Source: Hyposmocoma kahamanoa (Eukaryota; Arthropoda; Insecta; Lepidoptera; Cosmopterigidae). Taken from it: DNA of 64,000 bases. Location of the stretch: contig NW_020653900.1 in NCBI RefSeq assembly GCF_003589595.1, positions 3,890,223-3,954,222 of the forward strand, in the 5' to 3' direction. Shown piece after piece: positions 34,040 through 44,636 of the stretch. The number at the start of each line of letters is the position of its first letter. The first letter of the stretch is position 1. The notes under the pieces were generated by a model. The model worked only from the letters and a program-made list of their open reading frames with translations, searched no databases and was not told where the DNA came from. The position numbers were made by a program, and so were the translations under genes.

Positions 34040-34332
34040 AGCGCGTTTATTCGACACGAATTTCATCGCACGGAGACCGTGTGGACGCCGCGCATCAACC
34101 GCGTTCATTTAACTGTCCTGGCAAAATACGCTCTATTCAATTAGCATTTATGTTTTAACTTAAATGCCGAGCGCGCGGGCGAGCTTGGCTTGTCTTTGGT
34201 CTACGCGGTGACCACGCGGTTGTATTGTTCTGAGGAATTTAAATGTTGTTGCCTAGTAAATAGAATTCAGATAGGTACGCCAGTAGTGCGTCCGCCGCGC
34301 GAAAACTTTTGCGTCGTGTAACTGGGCGCTAA
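34040..34332 (+). mobile_element. MITE C copy 2
   Basis: gcgcgtttattcgacacgaa to gcgtcgtgtaactgggcgct, with the same internal markers (ttgttgcctagtaaatagaa). Confidence 0.8.
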
Positions 34333-34878
34333 CACTTGTCATCATTGGTAGCAACGTTTTGCTATAAAAAAATGTGGCTAGTAGTTAACAGCAAACAAAC
34401 TTCAGCTGTCACTTGTTTAACCAGTCAAATACAATATTTAGTAGTGAGTTACATACGTTGTATTACTGCTGTACTATTTAATTTGGTCGCATGTTATTAG
34501 CTGTCATAGTTTTAAAGGCTGGATTTTATGTGTTTATCGAAAATTGTGATATGTTTAATCAACATCTTTATTTAAACATTATATTTATATTACACGTTTA
34601 TTACTATTTTCTGTAGGTACTTCGAAATTTTACCTAAAAATATTACCAAATATTTAGAACCATTTATCAAAAACTTCATTAACTAGGTAATGCCTCATAA
34701 AATACTTCATTGGGGCTTGTTTACGTTTTGTTAATTACTGCTAAATACCAACCTAATACGAACCTAAACCTTTGCAGTATATAATAGTATAGTGGTAAAG
34801 GAAAACATTGTGACAAAACCTTCACATAGGAGAAGGTTCACAAACTTTGGCCACGACTAAAGCTTGGACCATGTCTAA

Positions 34879-35230
34879 GGCTCAGCTCACACAGACGCAG
34901 AGTCGAAGGGTCGCGTCGCGTCCGGTTTTCAATTACAACGTTTGGCGACGCGTGTCGAGGCGCGACGACGCTAGCATTAGTGCGCCCGGATCACAGTGTG
35001 GTCGGTGTCTGACGCCTCACTGCGCCCAAATAACGCGCGGCGGCGCGCGAAACCGCTCGACTTCAACCAAGCGTCGACGCGTGAATGCACACGTCGTCGC
35101 CCGTCGACGCGCGTTTCCATATTTGCATAACACAAATTTGTACCTTAATAATGGGAAAATGGGAGCTGAATATGCTATAGGCGAAAAACATGAAGCGTCG
35201 CGACACTTCGACTCTGCGCCAGTGTGAGTC
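34879..35230. mobile_element. MITE N copy 1
   Basis: 352 bp. Left end ggctcagctcacacagacgc then agagtcgaaggg; right end cacttcgactctgcgccagt then gtgagtc, an imperfect inverted repeat of about 35 bp. The GC-rich inside creates a 126-codon chance ORF. Confidence 0.7.
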
Positions 35231-35231
35231 G

Positions 35232-35415
35232 TGAATGAAGCAACTACATGAAATTTTAAGTGTAAACTCCATTGAAATATAATTATAAGCTGGTTGCTTG
35301 CAACGCGATGTTTGCGCGCGTTTGAATCGATTCACTACAGCGTGTCTGTGGCGCGTATACACGCGGATGACGTGTTCGTCGTTGGCGCGTACAAAATATG
35401 TAGTGTGGCTTACAC
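35232..35415 (+). mobile_element. MITE D copy (GC-rich)
   Basis: gaagcaactacatgaaattt, gtgtaaactcc, cgatgtttgcgcgcgtttga, then ggcgcgtatacacgcgg. The same blocks occur at 41455-41575 and, partly inverted, at 29325-29550. Lies directly after MITE N. Confidence 0.6.
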
Positions 35416-35429
35416 CCACTCCCCACTCT

Positions 35430-35480
35430 TTAGAGGAGACCTGTGCTCAGCAGTGCGACTTATAATAGATTGACGATAAT
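35430..35480 (+). repeat. SINE G tail fragment
   Basis: gaggagacctgtgctcagca then gtgcgacttataatagattg. Confidence 0.6.
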
Positions 35481-35658
35481 TCCTACTATTCGCAAGAAGA
35501 GTTTTTGTTCACATTCGCGAACAGCTATGAAGTGGAATTATTCGTTGCGAGGTTTCTTTTTCCGAACTATACATAATAATCTGGATAAAAATATCCTTAA
35601 GTTCAATGTGATCGAGCATTTTGTAGGTGAGAATGAGCGTACAAACGTAAAAACCCGT

Positions 35659-35722
35659 TGGAAATGAAACTATTTATCCGGATCTAAAGCGTGAATATCT
35701 GTTTTTTTCTTTTTTCAAAAAA
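35659..35722 (+). repeat. Foldback MITE, left-arm fragment
   Basis: ggaaatgaaactatttatcc followed by ggatctaaagcgtgaatatc, as in the 8499 copy, then lost. A further centre-only scrap (cccatggtcgcggttgactg) is at about 52331. Confidence 0.6.
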
Positions 35723-35734
35723 TCATAACTTGAA

Positions 35735-36200
35735 ATTACAAGCACATGGGACTTGACAAGTTATGTCTCAGGTTGACGCACACTGGGGCACGTCCATACA
35801 AGGTAATGCTCAAAACAAATTTCAAAATGTGGGTATTTAAATTAGTCATATATATAGCGTAGTCGTAATAAAGTAACATCACGCGTCAGTTGTGAAGTGC
35901 ATTAGCTCAAAATTTGCTGTTTACGCTAAACAATAATAATCATTCGTAACGTGCGTGACTTTTTTACGCGTGATGTGATACTTTATTACGACTACGCTAA
36001 TATATATATATATTAAAATACCCACATTTTCAAATTTGAAGTTTGAGCATTACCTTGTATGGACGGGCCCCAGTGTGTGACGGGCGCAAATGTTTGCGGT
36101 TTAAAGCTCTGTGCAATTGTTATGGACAGGCGGTGTGTCGCTTACCATCAGACGCACGACTTATTCGTCCCTTCACTAAGTGTTATAAAAAAAAAAACAA
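35735..36200 (+). repeat. Family A copy holding the Transib-like MITE
   Basis: aagcacatgggacttgacaa at the left, then the MITE, then gggcgcaaatgtttgcgg, gttatggacaggcggtgtgt and an A-rich end. Confidence 0.8.
35779..36077. mobile_element. Transib-like MITE in family A, 5-bp target duplication
   Basis: 299 bp. Ends cacactggggc...gccccagtgtg; long inverted arms (gtccatacaaggtaatgctc against gagcattaccttgtatggac; inner arms gcgtagtcgtaataaagtaa against tactttattacgactacgc). TGACG is duplicated at 35774-35778 and 36078-36082; taking one away restores family A. A CAC-starting end plus a 5-bp duplication fits Transib; the assignment is inference. Confidence 0.8.
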
Positions 36201-36765
36201 AAAATAAGTTAGTATTCGGTGCACAGTTTCTTTAGTAAGCGTCCACATTTCGGCATCATACGTCATTGATGGTCGGACACACTGGTTGAAGGGAGGGCCT
36301 TCGAAAATTAATAGACAAATTTTATCGAACAGTTTTCAAAATATAGCAATTTTGTTATACTCTATACCGGATAAACTCGTAATAATAATGTAAGAAAATC
36401 CAATACAAATAAGATGTACCAATATCCCGAAAATGAAAAACAATTCGGATCACTTTGTTTCCTCAAGCGGGTACCCTCTTTAGGCGTAGACCATAATATA
36501 AATAATTGGGTCGGTTTCTTTTAGGATTCACTTTTCTTTTCTTTGTAAATATTTATAAAAAGGAAAGTAGACCTCAGTGTACTATTGGAATGATGATTAC
36601 ATTTTTTACTAAAACGTATTGGAAATCAATATTCAACATTCTTAATTTGCATTCAACAATGGTTATACAAGATGTTACATACAGAAAAATCACATCATGG
36701 ACCATTTCGTACATAACAAAGTAGAAGTAGAAGATAGTAAAAGGAAATAGAAGGACGCATTTATC

Positions 36766-37059
36766 CAATCATTTTACACGTGCAGCTTGTGGGTCAAGTA
36801 TACACAGAAAGCGTATCGCGCCCTGTGCGTCCAGTACAATGACGCCCTCAGAATGCTGTTGGGGTTGCCGCGCTATTGTAGCGCTTCAGGAATGTTTGCC
36901 GAAGCGCGTGTGGACGGTTTTAGCTCCATTTTGCGGAAGCCGGTGGCATCCCTGATTCGCAGGGTGCGGGACAGTGCCAATGGCATTCTTCGAACAGTGG
37001 CCGAGAGGAACGATGGGCCTATATCATATAGGTGGATAAGGATACATTGTACATTCTAG
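36766..37059 (+). pseudogene. LINE ORF2 C-terminus
   Basis: About 97 codons open to a TAG at 37057-37059. Recognisable blocks: YTQKAYRALCVQYNDALRML, LGLPRYCSASGMFAEARVDG, then a basic stretch and WIRIHC close to the end. This is the region downstream of the reverse transcriptase palm and thumb in a common arthropod LINE family. No frameshift, but no palm or endonuclease. Confidence 0.75.
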
Positions 37060-37158
37060 ATAACTCTTATTAACATAGATGGTAAGGATTTTGTTACTAA
37101 CACTTTATGGATATCTTGTCTGAAATAAAGATTTTGATTTGATTTGATTTGATTTATT
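36766..37158 (+). mobile_element. 5'-truncated LINE with (TTGAT)n tail
   Basis: Starts inside the coding region (YTCSLWVKYTQKA from about 36775), contains the ORF end, a short 3' UTR with AATAAAG at about 37124, and ends in gatttgatttgatttgattt at 37136-37156, the microsatellite-like tail of many insect LINEs. A MITE C copy follows directly. Confidence 0.8.
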
Positions 37159-37433
37159 CGACACGAATTTAACTGTAACTGTAATTTAACGAAATCAAAC
37201 TGTCATGGCAAAATACGCTCTATTTATATTTAGCTTTTACGTTTTAACTTAAATGAACGTCTCGGGCTTGTCTTTGATATATGCGCGGCAGCTGTATTAT
37301 TCCGAGGAATTGAAACGTTGTTGCCTAGTGAATAGAATTCAGATTCGCCATTAATATACGTAAAAGTGTGGTAACTGGGCGGTCACCGCGCGGCGGCCGC
37401 ACGAAAACTTTCGCGTCGTGTAACTGGGCGCTA
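37155..37433 (+). mobile_element. MITE C copy 3, directly after a LINE tail
   Basis: tttattcgacacgaatttaa to gcgtcgtgtaactgggcgct. Its left end abuts the (TTGAT)n tail of the 36766 LINE. Confidence 0.8.
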
Positions 37434-37889
37434 AGGACCGTGTTCAACGTTTCTTTCAGTTAGAAGGTCGATCAGAATTTCATTAATATTATCCTCCTAA
37501 AACCTACATTAAACTATACTAAAAATAATTACACGCTTCAGACCCAAGCAAGTATGCCCTCAGTCTTTTACGAAAAACGTATTGTCGTATATCTACGATC
37601 GTATATCCCTATGGTCATATATAATGTATACACAGATCGTATTGAAGCAATGCAACGCCGTTTTTTGAGTCTTAAATGGCAGGTTTTAAATTTTGGTTTT
37701 AATTAAGTTTCAGTTATCAAATTTAATTTTTAAACAGCACGTAAAAATTTTAAACCGTCATTAAGTCCTGACATATGCTCTCCTGTCCCCTGAAGTACAA
37801 ATTATACAAACAAGATTCAGTAACCTAAATGTACATAACATCCATCGAAAATGAATTCGGGTTCAGACAATACAAATTTAATGTCATCT

Positions 37890-38042
37890 CTAGAGGCGCA
37901 ACTGAACCCGGCACTGGATGCGACTCAAATTTAATTGTTTTTGATAAGCAACCTATCCCGGGACCACACCATATTCAAATTTGGGGTCATTCTGGTTCCG
38001 TTGCAACTTTAAACTGATCCCGGGGTCAGAACCTACAAATCC
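37890..38042. repeat. Family B copy
   Basis: gcgactcaaatttaattgtt, cccgggaccacaccatattc, gatcccggggtcagaaccta. Confidence 0.6.
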
Positions 38043-38346
38043 AAATTATCAAATCATAAATACACTGCGTCACGTCATGTCATTTTTTTATGCTTCTGAC
38101 ATAACCTGTAATTGGCATTGACATTCTTTAATAAATAAATAATTCGACCAACAAAATGTAAAAAAAGAAAAGAAATACGATGAGCAGAAATCAGAAAAGA
38201 TAAATAACTTTTCTTGGCATACACTCAAATGGCACAATCTACGAAAGAAATTACTCTGCCGTTCCTAAATCGATATTCATGGACGGTCGTAATGAAGCTA
38301 TTAAAATTAATACTTTTTTTTATAATAAGGCATACATTCAACGTAG

Positions 38347-38394
38347 AGAATCCCTGTGTCGCGGGTGCTATGGACACACACATATACTCAACTC
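38347..38394 (-). repeat. SINE E tail fragment
   Basis: aatccctgtgtcgcgggtgc and tatggacacacacatatact match the tail side of SINE E. Confidence 0.5.
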
Positions 38395-38530
38395 AAACCG
38401 ACGGCGTTCGCATTATCGCGCCCGGATCATGCGGCGGCATCTGACGCCTCACTGCGCGCAAGGAACGCACGGCGACGCGTGACGACACGCGATTCCATAT
38501 TCGCATAACACAAATTTAAAATTATGCGTC
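38395..38530. mobile_element. MITE N copy 2, partial
   Basis: gcgcccggatca...ctgacgcctcactgcgc and ttccatattcgcataacaca match the interior of the 34879 copy; ends missing. It abuts a SINE E tail fragment. Confidence 0.6.
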
Positions 38531-39214
38531 ATCGAAACTATAACTTTTATGTATTATTCCATTATTATTCAATTTGTTTTATACAATACGTAAATAAACA
38601 CTTCGGCAAATAACAAAAAGAAATAAAAGTGATTACGACCAATACGCAAAATGCCAACACTAACAAGTACATAATGATACGTATTTTGCGCGAGGTTAAA
38701 TAAATGTACATTAAAATAGGTACTTTATTTATGGGTTCGTTGTCGCGAGAGCAAATATTTGTGATATTTTTTGGATCAGTGATGGTTTTATTCTCTTTGA
38801 TTTCTGTTTTCTTTAAAAAAAACTGCAACAAGCGGCGGTGGGCGGAAAAAAGGCACACTGCGTAGTGAATGCAATGCAGAATTATAGTTTCATTTCTACT
38901 AAATAAAGTGCGTATTTCTTTGTGTCTCGCGGTGCAGCGCGGTGCAGCCTGATATCGCCAGCTTGTGACGCCATGGGCACTACAAAGTGTAACTAGGCTT
39001 CTCAACAATAAGGTATATTTCTTTAAAAGGCAAACATTGGCTAAGCGACATCGGACTGCTTAGGGCGAACTTTGGAAGTAGCAATACAATATAGAACTTC
39101 AAATGTGTTAAATAAAGTGAATATTTCTTCTCACGGGAATACGCTGTGTGTGTGCGATTTGTAGATTTTACGTAAATATAATATACGAGTACATACGGTA
39201 GTCAAAATACGATG

Positions 39215-40065
39215 ATCTTGGTGGCCCAACAGTTTGCACTGTGCGCACTGCCTGAAAAGGTTCGGGTTCGATTTCCGGCAGTACCAATTAGGGAAATGAA
39301 CTTTTCTAATATGGTTTTGGCCTAGGTGTTCTGGAAAGTGTCGCTGAGTGAATTCCGTATCTCTTGTCCTGGGTTTGATTTCCGGTGGAACCAGTTTCGG
39401 AAATGAAATTTTCTATAATGGTTTTGGCCTAGGTGTTCTGGGTAGTGACGCGGAGTGTATTCCGTAACTCTTGGTCCCGGGTTCGAATCCCGGTAGAACC
39501 AATTTGGGAAATGAACTTTTCTAAAATGGTTTTGGCCTAGGTGTTCTGTGTAGTGCCGTGGAGTGTATTCCGTAGCTCTTGGTCCCGGTTCGATTCCCGG
39601 TAGAACCAATTTGGGAAATTAACTTTTCTGAAATGGTTTTGGCCTAGTTATTTTGGGTAGTGACGCGGAGTGTATTCTGTAACTCTTGGTCCCGGGCTTG
39701 ATTCCCGGTAGAACCATTTTGCAAAATTAACTTTTCTAAATAGTTTTGACCTAAGTGTTCAGGGTAGTGCCGCGGAATGTATTCCGTTAATCTTGATCGC
39801 GGATTCGATTCCTGGTAGAACCAATTCGGGGAATGAACTTTTCTAAAATGGTTTTGGCCTAGGTGTTCTTGGTAGTGCCGCGGAGTGAATTTCGCACATC
39901 TTGGTCCCCGTCAATCGATTCCCGGTAGAACCAGTTACGGAAACAAAATTTTCCTGATTTGGTTTTTTACTAGTAGGTATTCTGGGTAATAACGCGTAGT
40001 GTATTTCGTAGATCTAGGTCCCGGGTTCATTTCCCGGTAGAATCAATTTGGGAAATGTACTTTTG
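39215..40065 (+). repeat. Tandem array of ~107-bp units with tRNA T-arm-like motif (family H)
   Basis: About seven units. The marker ttttggcctaggtgttct recurs with cct at 39321, 39428, 39536, 39643, 39750 and 39858: spacing 107, 108, 107, 107 and 108 bp, then a last unit of about 112. Each unit has a hairpin of T-arm type with B-box-like core (cccgggttcgattcccgg), followed by tagaacca. The first unit begins with a tRNA-like head (gatcttggtggcccaacag). Units differ from one another by point changes, so the array is not fresh. A repeat-encoded ORF on the minus strand (39322-39609) is a by-product. Confidence 0.85.
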
Positions 40066-40214
40066 TCTGTTCTGTTGCCAACCACCTGGTCTCAAACTAG
40101 GGAACTCCCTGTACTCCTTATGAGTACCAGAGAAACTGAATCCAAACACAGGCATTACCAGAAACTCAGACCACACCAAAGTTCAGGAAGTTCATTTAAA
40201 AAAACTGTATATTC

Positions 40215-40290
40215 GACCAATGGCAACGGAATTCACTCCGCGGCTCTACCCAGAACACCTAAGCCTTCTCTTCTAGAACACCTAAACCTT
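40215..40290 (-). repeat. Inverted family H unit after the array
   Basis: ggaattcactccgcggctct followed by cccagaacacctaagcc is the reverse complement of the array unit. Confidence 0.7.
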
Positions 40291-40953
40291 CTCATCCAGT
40301 GCCATATTAATTGCATGTATAATGTACAAATTCCACACTTCACCTTAGATATATTTTTTATTATCTACATATATTGTCTAGTCTTTGGTAGTTATTAAAA
40401 AAGATGCAATGTAAATATTATAACTTATTTATAAAATGTAAAATATAAAAACAAAGTCAAGTATATATAATAATCAAATTCAATTCAAACACAAGTGAAA
40501 TTAATTAAAAACAGCCACTTTTTGTGGCATAAACCCGCTCAAAAACACACGCGCAGACCACCCGTCGCAAAGGCGACTGAGCATAGGGCGCAGACCTCGC
40601 GAGTAGAAAGGTATTCTTTTTTTTTCAAAATAAACTAAATCAAATTAAAAACTATATAAGTAAAAAAAAGTGAATAATACATTCTATTTGAAATTAAATT
40701 ATCTACTTTTTCGTGTAAATTTTATAAACAACGGATGTTTTTGCATGTAAAGAGAAATTGCTTTTTGTTGAAGGACGTAACTGTAAATTTTATTTCGTCA
40801 AAGAGCTTAATAAATTGTAGTTTTGCTCAATACATTCAATTATTTAAGGACTACTAGCAATCATTTTTTTTTGTGATTATTAGACTATTATTATTATCAG
40901 GAATTAATTTAAAAAGAACCTAATTCATCAATCTGGCATTTGTTCCAGCCTTA

Positions 40954-41175
40954 AGTTCGATCAGGTGCTCCTACGCACATGCTTCCTTATTGTGTACGCG
41001 TAGTGAAAATGGCGACGTCAGAAATTGACATTTCTAAGAAAAACCTTGGTGACCTTATATTCGAAGATGTTTTGTTTAAAACATTTATTTGTCAATTTCT
41101 GGCGTCGCCATTTTCACTACGCATACACAATACAGAAGCGTGCGCGTGCGTACGATCGGAGCGAGTGATCGAACT
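40954..41175. mobile_element. Foldback MITE (agttcgatca ends)
   Basis: Left arm agttcgatca, then tattgtgtacgcgtagtgaa and aatggcgacgtcagaaattg; the right arm carries its reverse complement (caatttctggcgtcgccatt) and ends gtgatcgaact. Arms about 75-90 bp, loop about 50 bp. Only one copy here. Confidence 0.75.
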
Positions 41176-41246
41176 AATAAAAATTTGATTACTATAGAAA
41201 ATACGTCATTTTGAGTTCTTAGGTTTTCGCGATTGTTACACATAGG

Positions 41247-41382
41247 AAATGAAACTATTTTTGACTGTTGACTGGTTGGTCAGTCAACCGTGACCATGGG
41301 ACCTGTAAAGGGCCCGAAACGTCGGTTTGTTTGAAAAAACAAATTATACGCGATTTAAATCCGGAAAAATAGTTTCATTTCC
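41247..41382. mobile_element. Foldback MITE, copy 2 (left arm deleted)
   Basis: Right arm complete (gggcccgaaacgtcggtttg ... ggaaaaatagtttcatttcc); the left arm is only ggaaatgaaactatttttga. Same central tcagtcaaccgtgaccatgg. Confidence 0.8.
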
Positions 41383-41454
41383 TAAATACGTCATTTTATT
41401 ATTTCCTTTGAAGATAGCTTCAACTTTAGTTTTGTTTCAAATAGTTTTTTGAAA

Positions 41455-41575
41455 TCTAGCAACTACTTAAAATTCTAAGTATAAACTCCAGTGGAGTATA
41501 CAAGCTTCTTGCTTGCAAAGCGATGTTTGCGCACGTTTGAATCGATTCACTACAGTGCGTCTGCGATGCTATATA
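41455..41575 (+). mobile_element. MITE D copy, partial
   Basis: agcaactacttaaaattcta, ataaactccagtggagtata, gcgatgtttgcgcacgtttg, atcgattcactacag. Confidence 0.6.
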
Positions 41576-41624
41576 AAAAATATACGGAATAAAATGAATA
41601 TATTTTATCTTTCATTTCAAATGT

Positions 41625-41872
41625 AATTTACTACCAGGATCACTGCTCCGACTACCTATTTACAGCCTTTGGAGTCGAAACCATTGGCTCCTGGGGTCCC
41701 AGTACCTTTCATCTGTAGAAAATTATATCCAAAAAATTTATTGACTGTCTGGGAAACCCAAGGGCCAGCAGCTTCCCTGCCCAACGCATTAGCATAGCAA
41801 TACAAAGGGGGAACGTTGCCAGCATCTTGGGCACCTTGCCGCGGGCACCCAATTTTATTTATATAATTTAAA
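41625..41872 (+). pseudogene. LINE ORF2 C-terminal fragment
   Basis: One frame with a single TAG (41715-41717) from about 41629 to TAA at about 41867. Blocks: CSDYLFTAFGVETIGSWGP and AQRISIAIQRGNVASILGTL, which match the conserved tail of a widespread arthropod non-LTR reverse transcriptase (FGVET.G.WG...; QRIS.AIQRGN.AS..GT). The element is 5' truncated; no palm is present upstream. Confidence 0.7.
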
Positions 41873-42454
41873 AATCCTAGTTTTACTTTCTAGTATTGAA
41901 GCTTTTATCGTCATTTTTACCGTAAGGTAACTAACTGTATTTTGTAAAAATAAAAATAAATTTTCCGTTTTTATAATTATTAACATTTAATATTCTTTTA
42001 GGTATTACTATAATTTTTGTTAACATCTCAAAAATGTTACTTCCCGAATTTGGTAACGTTACTATTGAGGCTGCGATACCTAGTTTAATCGGCCATAGAA
42101 ATGAATACTCTATTCTTTTAATACAAGTTGAAAATAAGCTTGAGCTTACTCAACCCCGATCTGCCAACTCAATATTCTGTAGGTTCAGAATTGTCTGAAC
42201 GCTGCAGATATACAAACCTTTGTGAAACGAAGGAAAGGAAGATAAGTAGATACAAAACAGACTACTGCGCTTTGTGGAACAATAAATATTATTGTGTTAT
42301 TTTGGCGACAGTGCATTTTATTTTATACCGCTCTTAGTAAAGTGTTGTGCAGATTGGTTATTGAAATCGTAAAAGAGATATTAACTAAACTAACGTATAA
42401 CTCACGCGTTTAAAATTTTGTCTCGACATGTTTCGAACCCGTTCGTGGTCATTA

Positions 42455-42520
42455 GCTCTCAATTAGTTGCGCAAAAAAGTTGCACAACTGGTCGCGTGGG
42501 GTGTGCAACACCCCACATTA
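42455..42520. other. GC-rich hairpin near the piggyBac remnant
   Basis: GTGGGGTGT-GCA-ACACCCCAC (42496-42516), a perfect 9-bp stem, preceded by ggtcgc. The layout resembles the hairpins beside the ends of the 18654-19825 element, so this may be the end of the piggyBac copy whose coding remnant is at 42566. The terminal repeat itself was not found. Confidence 0.4.
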
Positions 42521-42565
42521 GAATCGTGAAATAAAATACAAAATACATGCAAAATCAGACTTTAA

Positions 42566-42830
42566 TTAATGACAATATTTAAACACGCATATTTTATAAC
42601 TTATAATGTCTTTCTGGCTTATAGAATACCATTTGTAAATCGAATTTTCTTCATCACAATTTTGGCAAACTGGAATCATGTGATTATTGCACACATGGTT
42701 TTGGCATTTGGAACATTCCGTTTTCGTTTTTCGGTAATTAATTCTCAGATATACATGGCATCGTTTTATATGAAGGTGATCGGACTGCTCCAGGTTCTGA
42801 TTCAGGATTCTCAAGTACCTTGTACCGTTT
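42566..42830 (-). pseudogene. piggyBac-type transposase, C-terminal cysteine domain
   Basis: Minus-strand frame with KRCHVYLRINYRKTKTECSK continuing into CQNHVCNNHMIPVCQNC (about 42768 down to 42650). The pattern C-x2-C-x4-C-x2-H-x4-C-x2-C, preceded by a C-x2-(C replaced by Y) pair and a basic RKTKT stretch, is that of the cysteine-rich domain ending piggyBac transposases (binds the element's terminal repeats). The DDE catalytic part is missing; upstream the sequence runs into a family A copy at 42950. One zinc ligand is lost (Tyr for Cys). Confidence 0.65.
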
Positions 42831-42949
42831 TTGTAGCCGTCTCATTGACAGTGTGCGAATGACGTCGTTTTCGTTTTCGCTTTGCTCTGATGGTCACTTA
42901 CAACGACTGTTCATCTTCAGAAGCACCATCAATGGCTTCTTCTTCTTAT

Positions 42950-43128
42950 TTTTTTTTATAATATCAAGTGACCGGACGAAGAAGTTGTGCGCCTGATAGT
43001 ATGCTGCATGCCTGTACCTAACAGTTGCAGTGCCATTCAAAGCTTCAAATCTAAGGGACACTGCCACTGCGCCCGTCACCCTGAGACATAATTTGACAAG
43101 TCCCATATGCCTGTAATTTCACCCGCAG
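42950..43128 (-). repeat. Family A copy
   Basis: ataatatcaagtgaccggac, cagtgccattcaaagcttca, gacataatttgacaagtccc. Confidence 0.85.
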
Positions 43129-43146
43129 TTTTAATCAGCAGCAATT

Positions 43147-43260
43147 GATCCGTAGCTCAGTTGGTAAGAGCAATACTACGGTGCAGTATGGTCGTGGATA
43201 CAAGTCCCATCGGGTTGAAAAAGTTTTTCTATGTGTTCGATCTTTAAATTAATAATCATA
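43147..43260 (+). repeat. SINE P copy
   Basis: Head gatccgtagctcagttggta with a good A box; B-box region ggatacaagtcccatcgggt; then tatgtgttcgatcttt. Family I begins immediately after. Confidence 0.75.
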
Positions 43261-43261
43261 A

Positions 43262-43706
43262 TAATAATCTCAGTACAGAGTACTAAAAAAACCGACCTCA
43301 AAAGTACGTGGAATTACGTCTATTTGGTATGTTTTATTGAAATATGTTCGCCACTATACAGGACTTGACACTGAAGATAATAAAAATCGGTTCTCACTAC
43401 TCAAAGTATATCGAGAGAAAAACGCCTTGAATTGGATAAATAGCAAAATCAACCATTAAAGTAATTGCTCCTAAATTAAAATTAGGCGCTATTTATAAAA
43501 ATGAATCTTCATGCGTGAACAGCCACCCTTCGAGGTGGATGATATTCTTCAAAATGAAATGGGACCACTGTGGAAGTACCACCTTTCCAACAAAAAAAGA
43601 ATCATGAAAATCTGTTCACAAATACCGGAGTTATCGCGTAACATATATACAAAAAAAAGAACATACAGTCGAATTGAGAACCTCCTCCTTTTTTAAAGTC
43701 GGTTAA
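43262..43706 (-). repeat. Family I copy, full length (~445 bp)
   Basis: agtacgtggaattacgtcta, cactatacaggacttgacac, cttcatgcgtgaacagccac, aaatgggaccactgtggaag, cagtcgaattgagaacctcc, aaagtcggtta. No coding capacity seen. Confidence 0.8.
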
Positions 43707-43727
43707 AATTAGCAAATTTTACACAAA

Positions 43728-43812
43728 CAAAAATTCCTTTGATCTGCCTGAACTCAAACCAGTGTCTATTGCCATACCGGAGCCACCGCTGTAACCAACT
43801 GAATTACACACA
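43728..43812 (-). repeat. SINE P head fragment
   Basis: gatctgcctgaactcaaacc ... gtaaccaactgaattacaca: reverse complement of a tRNA-like head. Confidence 0.5.
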
Positions 43813-44236
43813 GACCTTTCGAATTTGTTTAAGCGTTTATTACAGATATTAAGTTTCTTAAACAGCTTTTTTTCGCCGTCCTGTAAGTTTATGAAGTTAG
43901 GAAACGAATGTCAGAATAAAGAAACCATATTGGTTGTTTAAACGTACCTCCACCGCGACAGTTAATAATAAAATTTAAAAAATATTTTTTTTTTTAAAAG
44001 CGTAGATTTTTGTTAAGTAATATTCAAGGAACGACTATAGACACAAAGCGTGAAAATTTATTCTCCTACTTTTACAAACTGCCATTTTGGCAAATAATGA
44101 ACCTAATAATTTGTGATGGTTCCATTATCAATATTTTGATGGAAGAAAGTATTGGAAGAATTACAACAACGACAGAAATATAAGTTATCGATTTCAGAGG
44201 TTTTCGCCATTTCAACACACAGGAAATTAAAATATT

Positions 44237-44636
44237 NNNNNNNNNNNNNNNNNNNNNNNNNNNNNNNNNNNNNNNNNNNNNNNNNNNNNNNNNNNNNNNN
44301 NNNNNNNNNNNNNNNNNNNNNNNNNNNNNNNNNNNNNNNNNNNNNNNNNNNNNNNNNNNNNNNNNNNNNNNNNNNNNNNNNNNNNNNNNNNNNNNNNNNN
44401 NNNNNNNNNNNNNNNNNNNNNNNNNNNNNNNNNNNNNNNNNNNNNNNNNNNNNNNNNNNNNNNNNNNNNNNNNNNNNNNNNNNNNNNNNNNNNNNNNNNN
44501 NNNNNNNNNNNNNNNNNNNNNNNNNNNNNNNNNNNNNNNNNNNNNNNNNNNNNNNNNNNNNNNNNNNNNNNNNNNNNNNNNNNNNNNNNNNNNNNNNNNN
44601 NNNNNNNNNNNNNNNNNNNNNNNNNNNNNNNNNNNN
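44237..44636. other. Assembly gap (400 N)
   Basis: Exactly 400 Ns; frames drawn across it are meaningless. Confidence 1.

Noticed and set aside
34847..35227. 126-codon ORF
   Set aside because: Lies over MITE N, is Arg-rich from GC-rich palindromic DNA, and has no domain.
39322..39609. 95-codon minus-strand ORF with internal repeats
   Set aside because: The protein repeats simply follow the 107-bp tandem units; no known domain.
39215..40065. CRISPR-like regular repeat
   Set aside because: Units are contiguous with no unique spacers, and the genome is eukaryotic.
43511..43696. 61-codon ORF
   Set aside because: Falls wholly inside a family I repeat; the other full-length copies do not keep the frame.
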